In this document: positions 1 to 7,697 of the stretch, piece by piece
Position numbering within the stretch: position 1 is the first letter of the stretch
How the letters are laid out: every line of letters begins with the position of its first letter
Assembly (NCBI GenBank): GCA_036262095.1
Contig: DATAJQ010000171.1
Coordinates: 1-13,258, forward strand
Length of the DNA: 13,258 nucleotides
From: Terrimonas_A sp036262095
GTDB taxonomy: Bacteria; Bacteroidota; Bacteroidia; Chitinophagales; Chitinophagaceae
Reading direction: 5' to 3'
Program-made: the position numbers and the translations under genes
The notes under the pieces: generated by a model
The model's input: only the letters and a program-made list of their open reading frames with translations
Database searches by the model: none
Told to the model about the DNA's origin: nothing

Positions 1-1
1 A

Positions 2-1759
2 AAACCAAAGAGCTCAGGGCAACTAAAGCTTTTGCTCTTTTTTATGCTATTGACCATTGTAGGGATTGCAGGTTTCCAGGCATACTGGCTGCGGGATAAT
101 TATAACCGGGAAAAACAGAACCTGGAGATCAAGACCAATGCAGCTTTCAGGCAAACGATCCTGCGTTTGCAGGCGTCCAAACTGAAACTGGAAGCGACAA
201 ACGTACGGTTCGACTCTACCATGCTCATGCCTCCTCCTGTGAGTATGCATTTTAAAAGAAAGGATAGAAATGACAGGAGCGACAAACCTGTGCAGGCACA
301 GGGATCTATTGCTGCCCGCAAAGAACCGGTGATCACCATGGTAAACCTGCTGCAGGAAAGGATCAAGGGAATCGATTTGCCGGATAGTATCAATCATGAG
401 TATGGAAAAGTTGTGTTGGCGGGACTGAAGGACTCTCTTTATAAAGTAGCCGATTCATTGCAGGCGATGTTTAAAAGGATCCCTGTAAAAGGAATGGTAA
501 GGATGGCGCTTAACGAAGTAGATTCTCTTGACCCTGAGGAGATCAGGGAAATGGAAATCGAAAGAGCTGCAATTTCAAAAATTCCTAAGGTGACCATACG
601 TTATGGACAAAAAAAGACCGATTCACTTGTCCGCGCAGAAAGCGTTGCTGCAGATGACAGGTTGGATCATGTTACGGTCAGGTCAGCTCCATTCTTTCGT
701 GTTACCCCCAGGGATACAACCCGCGATGCGGTGATCCGGTTTTTGTATAATGTAGATTCTTTATCATTGAAAGATTCAGTAACGGTAAAAGAAGTTACGG
801 ATGCTTATACTACCAGGTTGAAGAATGAAAAGATCAACCTTGGTTTTGCTGTAAGCAAAGTAGATAAAGCAGCACAAGACTCTGCAGCAGTGAATGAAGT
901 AACGGTCGGTTTTTCCAACCCCATGACTTACCGGCTTTCACTGGGTAATGAAGTAGGATTTATTTTGGGGAAGCTGAAAATGCCGATCCTGTTTTCGTTA
1001 TTGCTGGTTGGCATCACCATTGCTTCGTTTGTGGCGCTTTACCGGAGCCTGCTCCGGCAGCACCGGCTGGCTCAGATGAAGAATGATCTTATCAGCAATA
1101 TCACTCATGAGCTAAAAACACCTATTGCCACAGTTGGCGTAGCCATTGAGGCCTTAAAGAATTTCAATGCTATTCAAAACCCCGAACGGACAAAGGAATA
1201 CCTCGATATTTCACAGAATGAATTGCAGCGGCTGGGCTTACTGGTCGATAAGGTGCTGAAACTGTCCATGTTTGAGAAAAAGGAAATGGAGATCAAATAC
1301 GAGTTGTTCAACTTAAAGGATGTGGTGGATGAAGTAGTAGCCTCCCTGCGCCTGCAACTGGAGAAGTATCATGCACAGATATCTATCAGTCTTCAGGGTG
1401 ATACCACGATCAAAGGCGATCGCCTGCACCTGCTGAGCGTGGTGTTCAATTTATTGGATAACGCATTGAAATACAGTAAAGATAACCCTGTTATCCAGGT
1501 GAGCCTGAAACAGTTGGGCGAGCAGGTGGAGCTACAGGTGGCCGATAATGGGATCGGCATTCCTACGCAATACAAGGACAAAGTATTTGAAAAATTCTTC
1601 CGGGTGCCGGCAGGCGACACCCATAATGCAAAGGGCCATGGCCTGGGGCTGAGTTACGTGGCCCAGGTGGTTCGCCGGCACAATGGCACAATTAAAGTAG
1701 AGAGTCGTGAGGGTTTGGGCAGTACCTTTACCATTATACTGCCAAAACAAAGTACATGA
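2..1759 (+). CDS. Sensor histidine kinase, 5' end outside the window
   Basis: This is a membrane-bound sensor kinase that should autophosphorylate on histidine and pass the phosphate to the regulator encoded next. The frame is open to the left edge with no stop and no good start, so the true start is probably just upstream. A TTG at 32 is the first possible start inside the window; residues below are counted from it. A membrane segment lies at about 1-19 and a second at about 317-338, enclosing a long extracytoplasmic region without a recognised domain. The catalytic core is complete: H box ITHELKTP with H359, N box LLDNALKYS with N477, G1 box VADNGIGIP with D505, F box VFEKFFRVP, and G2 box GHGLGLSY near 535. 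Its stop overlaps the next ATG by 4 bases, which suggests translational coupling. The layout resembles Bacteroides RprX, but the ligand cannot be read from the sequence. Confidence 0.93.
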   Translation, partial: KPKSSGQLKLLLFFMLLTIVGIAGFQAYWLRDNYNREKQNLEIKTNAAFRQTILRLQASKLKLEATNVRFDSTMLMPPPVSMHFKRKDRNDRSDKPVQAQGSIAARKEPVITMVNLLQERIKGIDLPDSINHEYGKVVLAGLKDSLYKVADSLQAMFKRIPVKGMVRMALNEVDSLDPEEIREMEIERAAISKIPKVTIRYGQKKTDSLVRAESVAADDRLDHVTVRSAPFFRVTPRDTTRDAVIRFLYNVDSLSLKDSVTVKEVTDAYTTRLKNEKINLGFAVSKVDKAAQDSAAVNEVTVGFSNPMTYRLSLGNEVGFILGKLKMPILFSLLLVGITIASFVALYRSLLRQHRLAQMKNDLISNITHELKTPIATVGVAIEALKNFNAIQNPERTKEYLDISQNELQRLGLLVDKVLKLSMFEKKEMEIKYELFNLKDVVDEVVASLRLQLEKYHAQISISLQGDTTIKGDRLHLLSVVFNLLDNALKYSKDNPVIQVSLKQLGEQVELQVADNGIGIPTQYKDKVFEKFFRVPAGDTHNAKGHGLGLSYVAQVVRRHNGTIKVESREGLGSTFTIILPKQST

Positions 1760-2445
1760 GTGCAACAAAAGTTTTTTACGTAGAAGACGAAGTATTCCTT
1801 GGAAAAATAGTTAAAGAAAGTCTCGAGAGCCGCGGTTTTGAAGTGATCATGGAAAGTGACGGGGCAAAAGCCACCGCAGCTTTTCAGAAAGCCAGTCCGG
1901 ATATCTGCGTGCTGGACGTGATGCTGCCTAATAAAGACGGATTTACCATCGCAGATGAAATAAGGGAGATCAATGAAGATGTGCCTATTATCTTTTTAAC
2001 CGCCAAAACCCAAACCGAAGATGTGGTAAAGGGTTTTTCCCTGGGCGGTAATGATTATATCCGCAAGCCATTCAGTATGGAGGAGCTGATCGTACGGATA
2101 CAGAATGCACTGCGTAATAAAAATGCTGAACCCGAAAAGATCAGCGGGGATACGATTACATTGGGCAAATACAGTTTTCAGTTGAACCGTCAGTTGCTGC
2201 AAAACGGCAGTGAAGAGAAAAAGCTTTCTTACCGCGAAGCGGAATTGTTGAAACTGCTGTATCAAAACCGTGATAAGATCATCGACCGCCGTGATATACT
2301 GAACCTGCTTTGGGGAAATGATTCTTTTTTCAACAGCCGCAACCTGGATGTGTACATTACCAAGCTTCGTGGATATTTAAAAGAAGACCCTTCGCTGGAG
2401 ATATTGACAATAAAAGGAATCGGGTACAGGTTTGTGACAGGATAG
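1756..2445 (+). CDS. OmpR/PhoB-family response regulator
   Basis: This 229-aa DNA-binding regulator is the cognate partner of the preceding kinase. The receiver domain (about 1-120) has the acidic pair E10-D11, the phosphoacceptor D54 in VLDVMLP, T82 in FLTAK and K104 in RKPFS, so all phosphorylation residues are present. The C-terminal winged helix (about 130-229) has the family signatures SYREAELLKLL, DRRDILNLLWG, SRNLDVYITKLR and TIKGIGYRF. The start overlaps the kinase stop (ATGA), so the two are very probably one operon. The organisation is like RprXY of Bacteroides. The target genes are not evident here; the small gene downstream at 2520 is separated by 74 bases and may have its own promoter. 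Confidence 0.95.
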   Translation: MSATKVFYVEDEVFLGKIVKESLESRGFEVIMESDGAKATAAFQKASPDICVLDVMLPNKDGFTIADEIREINEDVPIIFLTAKTQTEDVVKGFSLGGNDYIRKPFSMEELIVRIQNALRNKNAEPEKISGDTITLGKYSFQLNRQLLQNGSEEKKLSYREAELLKLLYQNRDKIIDRRDILNLLWGNDSFFNSRNLDVYITKLRGYLKEDPSLEILTIKGIGYRFVTG

Positions 2446-2497
2446 GGTGAGACGTTGGATGAAAACGATCAATCGGGCAACGCTCATCGATTCTGAT

Positions 2498-2505
2498 TAT
2501 CTTTA
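2498..2505 (+). promoter_or_regulatory. Possible Bacteroidota -7 box (TATCTTTA)
   Basis: TATCTTTA matches the TAnnTTTG -7 consensus at all but the last base and lies 14 bases before the ATG at 2520. No clear TTTG element is found about 20 bases upstream. This is weak support for a separate promoter for the small gene. Confidence 0.25.
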
Positions 2506-2519
2506 ACTCAAAAACCGGT

Positions 2520-2792
2520 ATGAAATTCCGCACTCTTGTCTTTCTCTTTATTATAGCTATTGTATTGATCGGTGCGCTCACCAAACCAGGGCCGGACGCC
2601 TTTAAAGAGTTTTATACAAAGGAGCACACAAGGGAAAATCCACCCGTGATAGAATATACCAATGGCGTTGCCTATTCTATTTTTTCAGTCACTTCTTTTA
2701 CTGCCGTTACAACATCTGAAAGCAAAAAAATGGCTGTGCCGGTAGTAAAGGAAAAATACCTGGGCCTGTTCGGCCGGTTCTGGAAATTATAA
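2520..2792 (+). CDS. Small membrane-anchored protein, DUF4359-like
   Basis: This 90-aa protein has a single hydrophobic segment at about residues 5-20 (FLFIIAIVLIGALT), preceded by a positive N-terminus. It is either a membrane anchor or an uncleaved signal. The rest is soluble and probably exported. The organisation, the short central segment with YSIFSVTSF, and the ending YLGLFGRFW resemble DUF4359, a family of short membrane proteins of unknown function that often end in a YLGxxGxF motif. The family name comes from memory and needs a profile search. It lies 74 bases after the response regulator and 36 bases before nagA, on the same strand. Codon use looks normal for the window, so I take it as a real gene. 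Confidence 0.75.
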   Translation: MKFRTLVFLFIIAIVLIGALTKPGPDAFKEFYTKEHTRENPPVIEYTNGVAYSIFSVTSFTAVTTSESKKMAVPVVKEKYLGLFGRFWKL

Positions 2793-2828
2793 GAAAGGCT
2801 TCAATTCAATCAATCTATACACAGAAGA

Positions 2829-3932
2829 ATGCTTCCAAAGAAAGTATATATCGCTGATGAAATTTTTACCGGCGAAGAATGGCTGAAAGGATACGGAGTA
2901 ATAACCGTGGACGGAAAGATCATAGAACTGGTTAAAGCAAACGAGATCCCTGTTTCATTACCGGTAGAACGGTTTGAAAATGCAATACTGGTCCCTGCTT
3001 TTATTGACCTGCAGATCTATGGAGCTTATGGAAAGCTGCTGTCTGTTTATCCTGAAGCGGATTCATTGTATAAGCTGAATGAATATTGCCGCAGTGGCGG
3101 CGCTGCCTGGTGTATGCCTACAGTAGCAACCAATACTTATGAAGTGTTTCATCAATGCATAGATGCGGTGAGGGAATACTGGAAAATGGGTGGTCAGGGT
3201 GTATTGGGTCTGCATCTGGAAGGCCCCTGGATCAATCCTGTAAGAAGAGGGGCACATATAGAATCGTTAATCCATACACCATCAGCAGAAGAGGTGAAGG
3301 CATTGCTGGAATATGGAAAGGATGTGATCAGGATCATCACGCTTGCCCCGGAAGTATGCGGCCCATCGCTGATGAGCTATATCGCCAGCCAGGGGATTAT
3401 CATTTCAGCGGGGCATAGCAATGCTACTTATACGGAAGCAAAACAGGGGTTTTCCAATGGAGCCACCACTGTTACACACTTATACAATGCTATGAGCCCG
3501 TTGCAGCATCGTGCGCCAGGATTGGTTGGCGCTGCAATGGACGACGATACCGTAATGGCAAGTATTATTCCTGATGGCTATCATGTGGATTATGCAGCCG
3601 TGCGGATAGCCAAGCAGGTAATGAAAGACCGCCTGTTTGTAATTACCGATGCTGTAACGGAAACAGATAAAGGAGCGTATCCTCATCAATTTGCCGGCGA
3701 TAAATATGAAGCGAGTGGTATATTGAGCGGTTCTGCGCTGACAATGAGTAAAGCCGTGCAACGATTAACCTCTTTTGCCTGTGTGGAGCTGGGCGAAGCA
3801 TTGCGTATGTGTTCGCTTTATCCGGCAAAAGTGATGAGGATGGAGGATCGGCTGGGGAAGATAAAGAAGGGGTATGATGCAAAAATGGCTGTGCTGAATA
3901 AAGACCTGGAAGTGGAGAAGGTATTGGATTGA
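2829..3932 (+). CDS. nagA: N-acetylglucosamine-6-phosphate deacetylase
   Basis: This cytoplasmic amidohydrolase removes the acetyl group from GlcNAc-6-phosphate, giving glucosamine-6-phosphate and acetate in amino-sugar catabolism and cell-wall recycling. At 367 aa it is close to the usual length. The first strand motif is PAFIDLQIYGAYG: it lacks the HxH of many amidohydrolases but fits the NagA pattern, since E. coli NagA has a Q-x-N there. The metal and catalytic residues are in place: E131 in HLEGPW, the RRGAH loop just after it, H196 in SAGHSNAT, H217 in THLYNAM and D274 in VITDAV. No nagB or GlcNAc transporter is in the window, so the gene appears to sit apart from an amino-sugar operon. 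The methyltransferase and DUF2809 genes follow closely on the same strand and are probably cotranscribed. Confidence 0.93.
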   Translation: MLPKKVYIADEIFTGEEWLKGYGVITVDGKIIELVKANEIPVSLPVERFENAILVPAFIDLQIYGAYGKLLSVYPEADSLYKLNEYCRSGGAAWCMPTVATNTYEVFHQCIDAVREYWKMGGQGVLGLHLEGPWINPVRRGAHIESLIHTPSAEEVKALLEYGKDVIRIITLAPEVCGPSLMSYIASQGIIISAGHSNATYTEAKQGFSNGATTVTHLYNAMSPLQHRAPGLVGAAMDDDTVMASIIPDGYHVDYAAVRIAKQVMKDRLFVITDAVTETDKGAYPHQFAGDKYEASGILSGSALTMSKAVQRLTSFACVELGEALRMCSLYPAKVMRMEDRLGKIKKGYDAKMAVLNKDLEVEKVLD

Positions 3933-3949
3933 CCCAAACCGGGCTCATT

Positions 3950-4474
3950 ATGAAAAAAAATGAATTACCTGAACGGTTTGCCTGGGCTGTTGAAACAATG
4001 GATATACAGCCTTCAGATCATCTGCTGGAAATAGGCGGAGGGGTGGGATTGCTTGCTGAGCAGATGGCGGGTTTATTAAAAGATGGAAAGCTGGTGATGG
4101 TTGACAAGTCAGAAGCAATGATCAGCAAAGCGGTTGAAAGAAATAAAACATATATAGAAAACGGTATAGCCACATTTATAAAAAAGGACCTGGAAGTAAC
4201 CATCTTACCAGAACGATTCGATAAAATAATTGCATTTAATGTAAGTGCATTCTGGAAAAATCCCCGATTTTCATCGCCTGTTATCCGGAGACACCTGAAA
4301 CCGGCCGGCAGGGTTTATTTATTTTATCAGCCGCCTGTAGAAGTTACTAAGCAAATTGCCAAAGAAGCGGTGGAGGTGCTGAAGAAAAATGGATTGAAAG
4401 TGGAGAAAACTTTGTTCAAATCATTGAAGCCTGCTTCGGCCTTTTGTATTATCGGGAGCCTGGCTACAAAATAG
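3950..4474 (+). CDS. Class I SAM-dependent methyltransferase
   Basis: This 174-aa protein is a Rossmann-fold methyltransferase of unknown substrate. Motif I is LLEIGGGVG (residues 25-33), the acidic end of strand 2 is MVDKSEAM (D52, which would contact the ribose of SAM), and the strand 4 region is FDKIIAFNVSAFW (about 90-102). A later strand, GRVYLFYQPP, fits motif III. No substrate-binding insertion is apparent, so a small-molecule substrate is likely but unproven. I chose the ATG at 3950. An in-frame TTG at 3929 would add 7 residues and overlap the nagA stop, but nothing favours it. The gene begins 17 bases after nagA and ends 8 bases before the DUF2809 gene, so all three probably share a transcript. 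Confidence 0.85.
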   Translation: MKKNELPERFAWAVETMDIQPSDHLLEIGGGVGLLAEQMAGLLKDGKLVMVDKSEAMISKAVERNKTYIENGIATFIKKDLEVTILPERFDKIIAFNVSAFWKNPRFSSPVIRRHLKPAGRVYLFYQPPVEVTKQIAKEAVEVLKKNGLKVEKTLFKSLKPASAFCIIGSLATK

Positions 4475-4482
4475 AGAAATAA

Positions 4483-4890
4483 ATGCGCCCCCCTTTGTTC
4501 CGGTTCAACAAAACATATTTTCTTCTTGCTGTTCTCCTTTTTGTTATTGAAGTTTTGATAGCGTTGTATATGCACGACAGGATCATCCGGCCGTATGTCG
4601 GCGATTTACTTGTGGTGATCTTGCTGTATTGTTTTGTCAGGGCGTTTGTAAATATCAGTCCGGCTAAAACGGCGATAGGCGTGCTTTTGTTTTCCTATCT
4701 CATTGAAGTACTGCAATACTTAAAACTTGTAAAGCTTCTGGGGCTTCAGCATTCACGGGTTGCGAATGTCGTTATCGGTAATTCGTTTGAGTGGATAGAT
4801 CTGATCGCGTATACCGTGGGTGTTGTTATTGTGTTGGCGTTTGAACGTTTACAAAAAATAAAAACAGGCTTTAGCAAACCGGTTTGCTAA
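4483..4890 (+). CDS. DUF2809 family integral membrane protein
   Basis: This 135-aa membrane protein has about four hydrophobic segments, near 11-29, 40-56, 63-80 and 106-121. It carries motifs I associate with DUF2809: IRPYVGDLLVV with VRAF, SYLIEVLQYLKLV, VIGNSFEWIDLIAYTVG. The family is widespread in Bacteroidota and Firmicutes and has no established function. Start context is good, 8 bases after the methyltransferase stop. The 3' end is unusual: the last 8 codons (residues 128-135, KTGFSKPVC region) lie inside a perfect palindrome that probably serves as the terminator. The C-terminal sequence may therefore be shaped by RNA folding rather than by protein function. Confidence 0.88.
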   Translation: MRPPLFRFNKTYFLLAVLLFVIEVLIALYMHDRIIRPYVGDLLVVILLYCFVRAFVNISPAKTAIGVLLFSYLIEVLQYLKLVKLLGLQHSRVANVVIGNSFEWIDLIAYTVGVVIVLAFERLQKIKTGFSKPVC

Positions 4891-4897
4891 AGCCTGT
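4864..4897. terminator. Perfect 34-bp palindrome, probable bidirectional terminator
   Basis: ACAGGCTTTAGCAAACC at 4864-4880 is followed directly by its exact reverse complement at 4881-4897, giving arms of 17 bp with no spacer. It lies between convergent genes and contains the DUF2809 stop codon (4888-4890). On the minus strand it is followed by a T-rich run (complement of 4850-4863, TTTTATTTTTTGT type), which fits an intrinsic terminator for the minus-strand DUF937-like gene. On the plus strand the following CTCGTTCTTTATA is a poorer T tract. Confidence 0.8.
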
Positions 4898-4915
4898 CTC
4901 GTTCTTTATACTATC

Positions 4916-5476
4916 TTAATTAAAAAGCCCTTTCAGCTTATCCATTATTCCACCACCACCGCCTTTGCCGGAAAAAGCTGCGGTAATATCCTGCATGTCC
5001 ACATCTCCATCTCCGTCCTGGTCGAGGCCGCCTTTGAATTTATTCAGCAGGCCCTGCACGTTCATACCGGAAGTGCCGCCGCCGCTAAGGGAATTGAAAA
5101 TGCCCTGGATATCGAAACTATTGTCGTTAGGATCGTTTGTTTTATTTACCAGATTTTTCAGTACATCCGGAACGAGGCCACCGGCTACCGAGCCGGCTTG
5201 TTGCTGATCGAGCCCCAGTTTGTCCATCAGGTTTTGTACCAGGTTGCCGGAAACCTGCTGCACTGCAGGGTTGGATGAGCTGATCTCGTGGTTGCCGCTG
5301 AACATGGACAATACGTCCTTAATGCCTCCTTGTGAAAGCAGTTGTTGCAGGCTGCCGGTAATGGATTGACCTGCCACTGCTACCGCTTCATCATTTTTTT
5401 CATTAGGAACTGCCGGATTATTGATAATGGAATTGCCGGCTTGTTGTTTTACTAGGTTAAGAAGATTTTCGAGCAT
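4916..5476 (-). CDS. DUF937-like protein with a C-terminal EF-hand loop
   Basis: This 186-aa soluble protein has no signal peptide. The N-terminal 110 residues are helical and rich in Q, N, L and G, beginning MLENLLNLVKQQAG with repeated short blocks such as GSLQQLLSQGG and NLMDKLGLDQQQAG. That layout fits the DUF937 (YidB-like) group. A linker with a GGGTSG stretch follows, then an EF-hand loop at 152-163: D152, D154, D156, G157, V159, D160 and D163 match the DxDxDGxxDxxD calcium pattern. The end is glycine-rich (SGKGGGGGIMDKLKGLF). Calcium binding is inferred from the loop; biological function is unknown. It is convergent with the DUF2809 gene and lies 61 bases after the unknown 170-aa gene on the same strand. 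A TAACTTTA box (minus strand, 5497-5504) about 20 bases before the ATG suggests its own promoter. Confidence 0.85.
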   Translation of the reverse strand: MLENLLNLVKQQAGNSIINNPAVPNEKNDEAVAVAGQSITGSLQQLLSQGGIKDVLSMFSGNHEISSSNPAVQQVSGNLVQNLMDKLGLDQQQAGSVAGGLVPDVLKNLVNKTNDPNDNSFDIQGIFNSLSGGGTSGMNVQGLLNKFKGGLDQDGDGDVDMQDITAAFSGKGGGGGIMDKLKGLFN

Positions 5477-5496
5477 AGCGATAATTTTAATATAAC

Positions 5497-5504
5497 TAAA
5501 GTTA
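5497..5504 (-). promoter_or_regulatory. Possible -7 box for the DUF937-like gene
   Basis: On the minus strand this reads TAACTTTA, one mismatch from TAnnTTTG, about 20 bases upstream of the ATG at 5476. There is no clear partner element upstream, so this is weak evidence. Confidence 0.25.
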
Positions 5505-5537
5505 AGGGATTTGCGGGTGGAGTTTATGTCTTTAATG

Positions 5538-6050
5538 TTATGATCTTTTTTTATTTTCTTTCGATAGCTGTGCTCCTGCTGTCAAAAGCTTTTCCATTCC
5601 CTGTACAAAAGGCAATAGATCTTCAGGCTCTACCAGTTCTGCAACGCTCCGGGCCGACAAAGCACTTATCGTCCAGCGATGTAACCATTGTTTCCAGCCG
5701 GAAAGATTACGGATTTTGAAAAATTGACGGACGGCCTGCACTTCATTTTTTTTGGCAGCCGGGCTTTCCGGGTTTACCCAGGCAAGTAAAAGAAAGCAGG
5801 CTTCGATCAGTTGTTCTAATTGATCCACAAAGTGAGGCAGCGTGCCTGGGGTGTCTAATTGCCAGTTGTACGTGGGCGCAATGGCAGCTTCGCAAAATTC
5901 TGTGAACATCTCCTGCATTTCTTCGGCTGAGGAGCGATGATATAGTTGGCGCAATGCCCAATGAGGATCAAGGGAAAGAGGATCGCAGCTATGCTGAAGG
6001 GCGAGGCTGTTCAGGAAGTACCGCTTATCGGGGGTAGAAGGTGTAGTCAT
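5538..6050 (-). CDS. Hypothetical protein, 170 aa, family not recognised
   Basis: I do not recognise this protein. It is soluble, predicted mostly helical, and lacks a signal peptide or membrane segment. It starts MTTPSTPDKRYFLNSLALQ. Trp-rich helices follow (DPHWALRQLYHR, TYNWQL, SGWKQWLHRWTISAL), then a hydrophobic stretch, LIEACFLLLAW, too short and too interrupted to be a clear membrane span. It ends with a basic tail (KENKKRS). No catalytic motif stands out. The coding pattern looks normal for the window (good codon use through the full length, a clear ATG and stop). It is upstream of the DUF937-like gene on the same strand with a 61-base gap, so the two could share a transcript, but the gap holds a possible promoter. 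It may be a lineage-restricted protein. Confidence 0.7.
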   Translation of the reverse strand: MTTPSTPDKRYFLNSLALQHSCDPLSLDPHWALRQLYHRSSAEEMQEMFTEFCEAAIAPTYNWQLDTPGTLPHFVDQLEQLIEACFLLLAWVNPESPAAKKNEVQAVRQFFKIRNLSGWKQWLHRWTISALSARSVAELVEPEDLLPFVQGMEKLLTAGAQLSKENKKRS

Positions 6051-6147
6051 AAAATTGTTTACAGGGACACGCAGAAAAGGATAAAAAGCGGTAGTAGAGG
6101 AATTTAGTAGAATAAATCTTTTGCGTATTCGTCAGCCATCGGTCGAA

Positions 6148-7044
6148 TCAGCTTTTACCTGTATTGATTGGGATTATTTCCAGGTACTTCACTAAACAAA
6201 TTCCCGAGTTTTCATCCTGGACTTGAGGCCCCTGTCCTGTAAAAACAATTTTATAGGCCGGCCTTTCTTCAAGTTTATATTGATGCATGAATAGCTTGTC
6301 GACCATTTCCCTGTTTTGCATAATAATTTCTTCGTTTGTTTTAAGCCATCTGTTCATTTGATTCATTTTCATTACTTCTCCCGCACTATGTCCTGAACTT
6401 GCTTGCCCTAAACCTGGCGCATAAACAATGCGGCCATTAACTTCAAGCGCTCCTTCATTGACATTATGTTTTCGGAGTGTAAAGCGGTCTTGTGTTGAGA
6501 TATCCTGCGAAAGGGCATCAACCCCAGCTATCGCGGTCAATATTTCCGGCCAGTTATTGTCAATTATTTCCAGGAAAACTTTATCTGCAAACACGTTATG
6601 TGGTGGATGTCCACATACGTCAAGCAGCAAAGCAAGGCCCGGGGTTATATAGACAAACAGTATTTCTTTTGTTCTTTTGGTATGATAGCCCTTTTTGTCT
6701 TTTTCAAAAGACAGGTGCAAATGGTAAATATTCCAATCATAGACCAGGTGATCATGAACATTTGGATTAAAGAGGTTCTTTGTCTGATGAGCGTTTACGT
6801 CTATTCCTTCTTGAAGCATCTGCCAGAGTCTGCCTATTTCACTTCTATATTTATAATTGCCGGAAATTTTTTTCTGCAGCTCTTTCGACATTTTTACCTG
6901 GCGATGGATAGGGATGATAAGTTTTCTGTGAATCGTGAATAGCTTCAATAAATCCTGGTCTATATCCGGTGATGGAGAGTACTCAATTTTAAAATAGCGG
7001 AGTTCGTCCTTAATATAATCTCTAATGTCCTGGTGGAAATTCAT
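6148..7044 (-). CDS. Hypothetical protein, 298 aa, with HxH and NWP motifs
   Basis: I cannot assign a characterised family. The protein is soluble with no signal peptide. The N-terminal 100 residues are charged and helical. The central part has motif-like blocks: YDWNIYHLHLS (102-112, with an H108-x-H110 pair), ILFVYITPGLALLLDVCGH (hydrophobic strands ending D142 and H146), and EIIDNNWPEI (159-168). A glycine/serine block, GLGQASSGHSAGEV (211-224), follows, then a long amphipathic helix and a C-terminal beta-like tail. Clustered H, D and N residues next to hydrophobic strands look like an active site, possibly metal-dependent, but that is inference. I have the impression of similar 'YHLHLG' hypothetical proteins scattered in accessory regions of many bacteria. 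By hand count GC over 6181-7020 is about 40%, lower than several neighbours (the methyltransferase is similar). It stands alone, 97 bases from the next minus-strand gene. Confidence 0.8.
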   Translation of the reverse strand: MNFHQDIRDYIKDELRYFKIEYSPSPDIDQDLLKLFTIHRKLIIPIHRQVKMSKELQKKISGNYKYRSEIGRLWQMLQEGIDVNAHQTKNLFNPNVHDHLVYDWNIYHLHLSFEKDKKGYHTKRTKEILFVYITPGLALLLDVCGHPPHNVFADKVFLEIIDNNWPEILTAIAGVDALSQDISTQDRFTLRKHNVNEGALEVNGRIVYAPGLGQASSGHSAGEVMKMNQMNRWLKTNEEIIMQNREMVDKLFMHQYKLEERPAYKIVFTGQGPQVQDENSGICLVKYLEIIPINTGKS

Positions 7045-7154
7045 GTCTTTATGCTTGTATTTATAAAACTGACATTCTTTTTGTTACATGTGCCGGTCGC
7101 AACCACCCCTTATTTTTGGCGTATTCACACATCCGGTTTCAGGCAGGCACACAT

Positions 7155-7162
7155 TAACTTTG
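7155..7162 (+). promoter_or_regulatory. Possible -7 box TAACTTTG upstream of the SRPBCC gene
   Basis: TAACTTTG matches TAnnTTTG exactly, 61 bases before the ATG at 7224. A second exact match, TATTTTTG, is at 7111-7118. Neither has an obvious TTTG element at the expected 19-21 base spacing, so the start site stays uncertain. Confidence 0.3.
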
Positions 7163-7223
7163 ACTCAGGGGACCCTTCTCAACCATAAAATTATTTTGTA
7201 TTCATCTTAAAAACATTAACAAC

Positions 7224-7673
7224 ATGGAAAAGTTGCATTTTAACGTCAGCATCAAAGCGCCGGCAGCCAAAGTATTTCATACAGTTACAGACGATAAACT
7301 CTATCGCGAATGGACTGCAGAATTTAATCCGACTTCTTCTTTTGAAGGCAGTTGGGATAAAGGTGCGAAAATACGGTTTGTAGGGATCAGCGAAAATGGC
7401 AAACGAGAAGGTATGGTAGCGAATATTGTAGAGAATATCCCCAACAAACAAATCTCTATTAAGCATCTCGGACTTGTTAGTGACGATAAAGAAATTACTG
7501 AGGGACCCCTTGTGGATGGTTGGGCCAATGCGATGGAGGAGTATTTCCTGGAAGAAAGGAATGGCATGACCACCTTTAAAGTAGCCGTTGACTGCAAAGA
7601 AGATTTCAAAGATTATTTTGAAAAAACCTGGCCAAAAGCATTGAACAAACTGAAAGAAGTTGCTGAAAGATAG
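7224..7673 (+). CDS. SRPBCC domain protein (AHSA1-like)
   Basis: This 149-aa cytoplasmic protein has the START-like helix-grip fold. The opening strand and helix MEKLHFNVSIKAPAAKVFHT are typical of the superfamily, as are the loop and strand around DDKLYREWTAEFNPTSSFEG, with the conserved W before a segment leading into the GSWDKGAKIRFV strand. The long C-terminal helix (DYFEKTWPKALNKLKEVAE) closes the cavity. In this AHSA1-like branch the role is usually binding or shielding of a hydrophobic ligand; no specific ligand is suggested here. The gene is single, flanked by the divergent 298-aa gene upstream and a hairpin directly downstream, so it probably forms a monocistronic unit. Confidence 0.88.
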   Translation: MEKLHFNVSIKAPAAKVFHTVTDDKLYREWTAEFNPTSSFEGSWDKGAKIRFVGISENGKREGMVANIVENIPNKQISIKHLGLVSDDKEITEGPLVDGWANAMEEYFLEERNGMTTFKVAVDCKEDFKDYFEKTWPKALNKLKEVAER

Positions 7674-7697
7674 CGCTTGCCTGTAAATTATTAAACA

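Noticed and set aside
2994..3038. Missing HxH metal motif in NagA (PAFIDLQIYGAYG)
   Set aside because: NagA enzymes of the E. coli type also lack HxH here, and the other metal and catalytic residues (E131, H196, H217, D274) are present, so it is not a defect.
3929..3949. TTG start extending the methyltransferase by 7 residues into nagA
   Set aside because: The extension (MTQTGLI) has no family character, and the ATG at 3950 fits the usual start just before the KKNELPERF helix.
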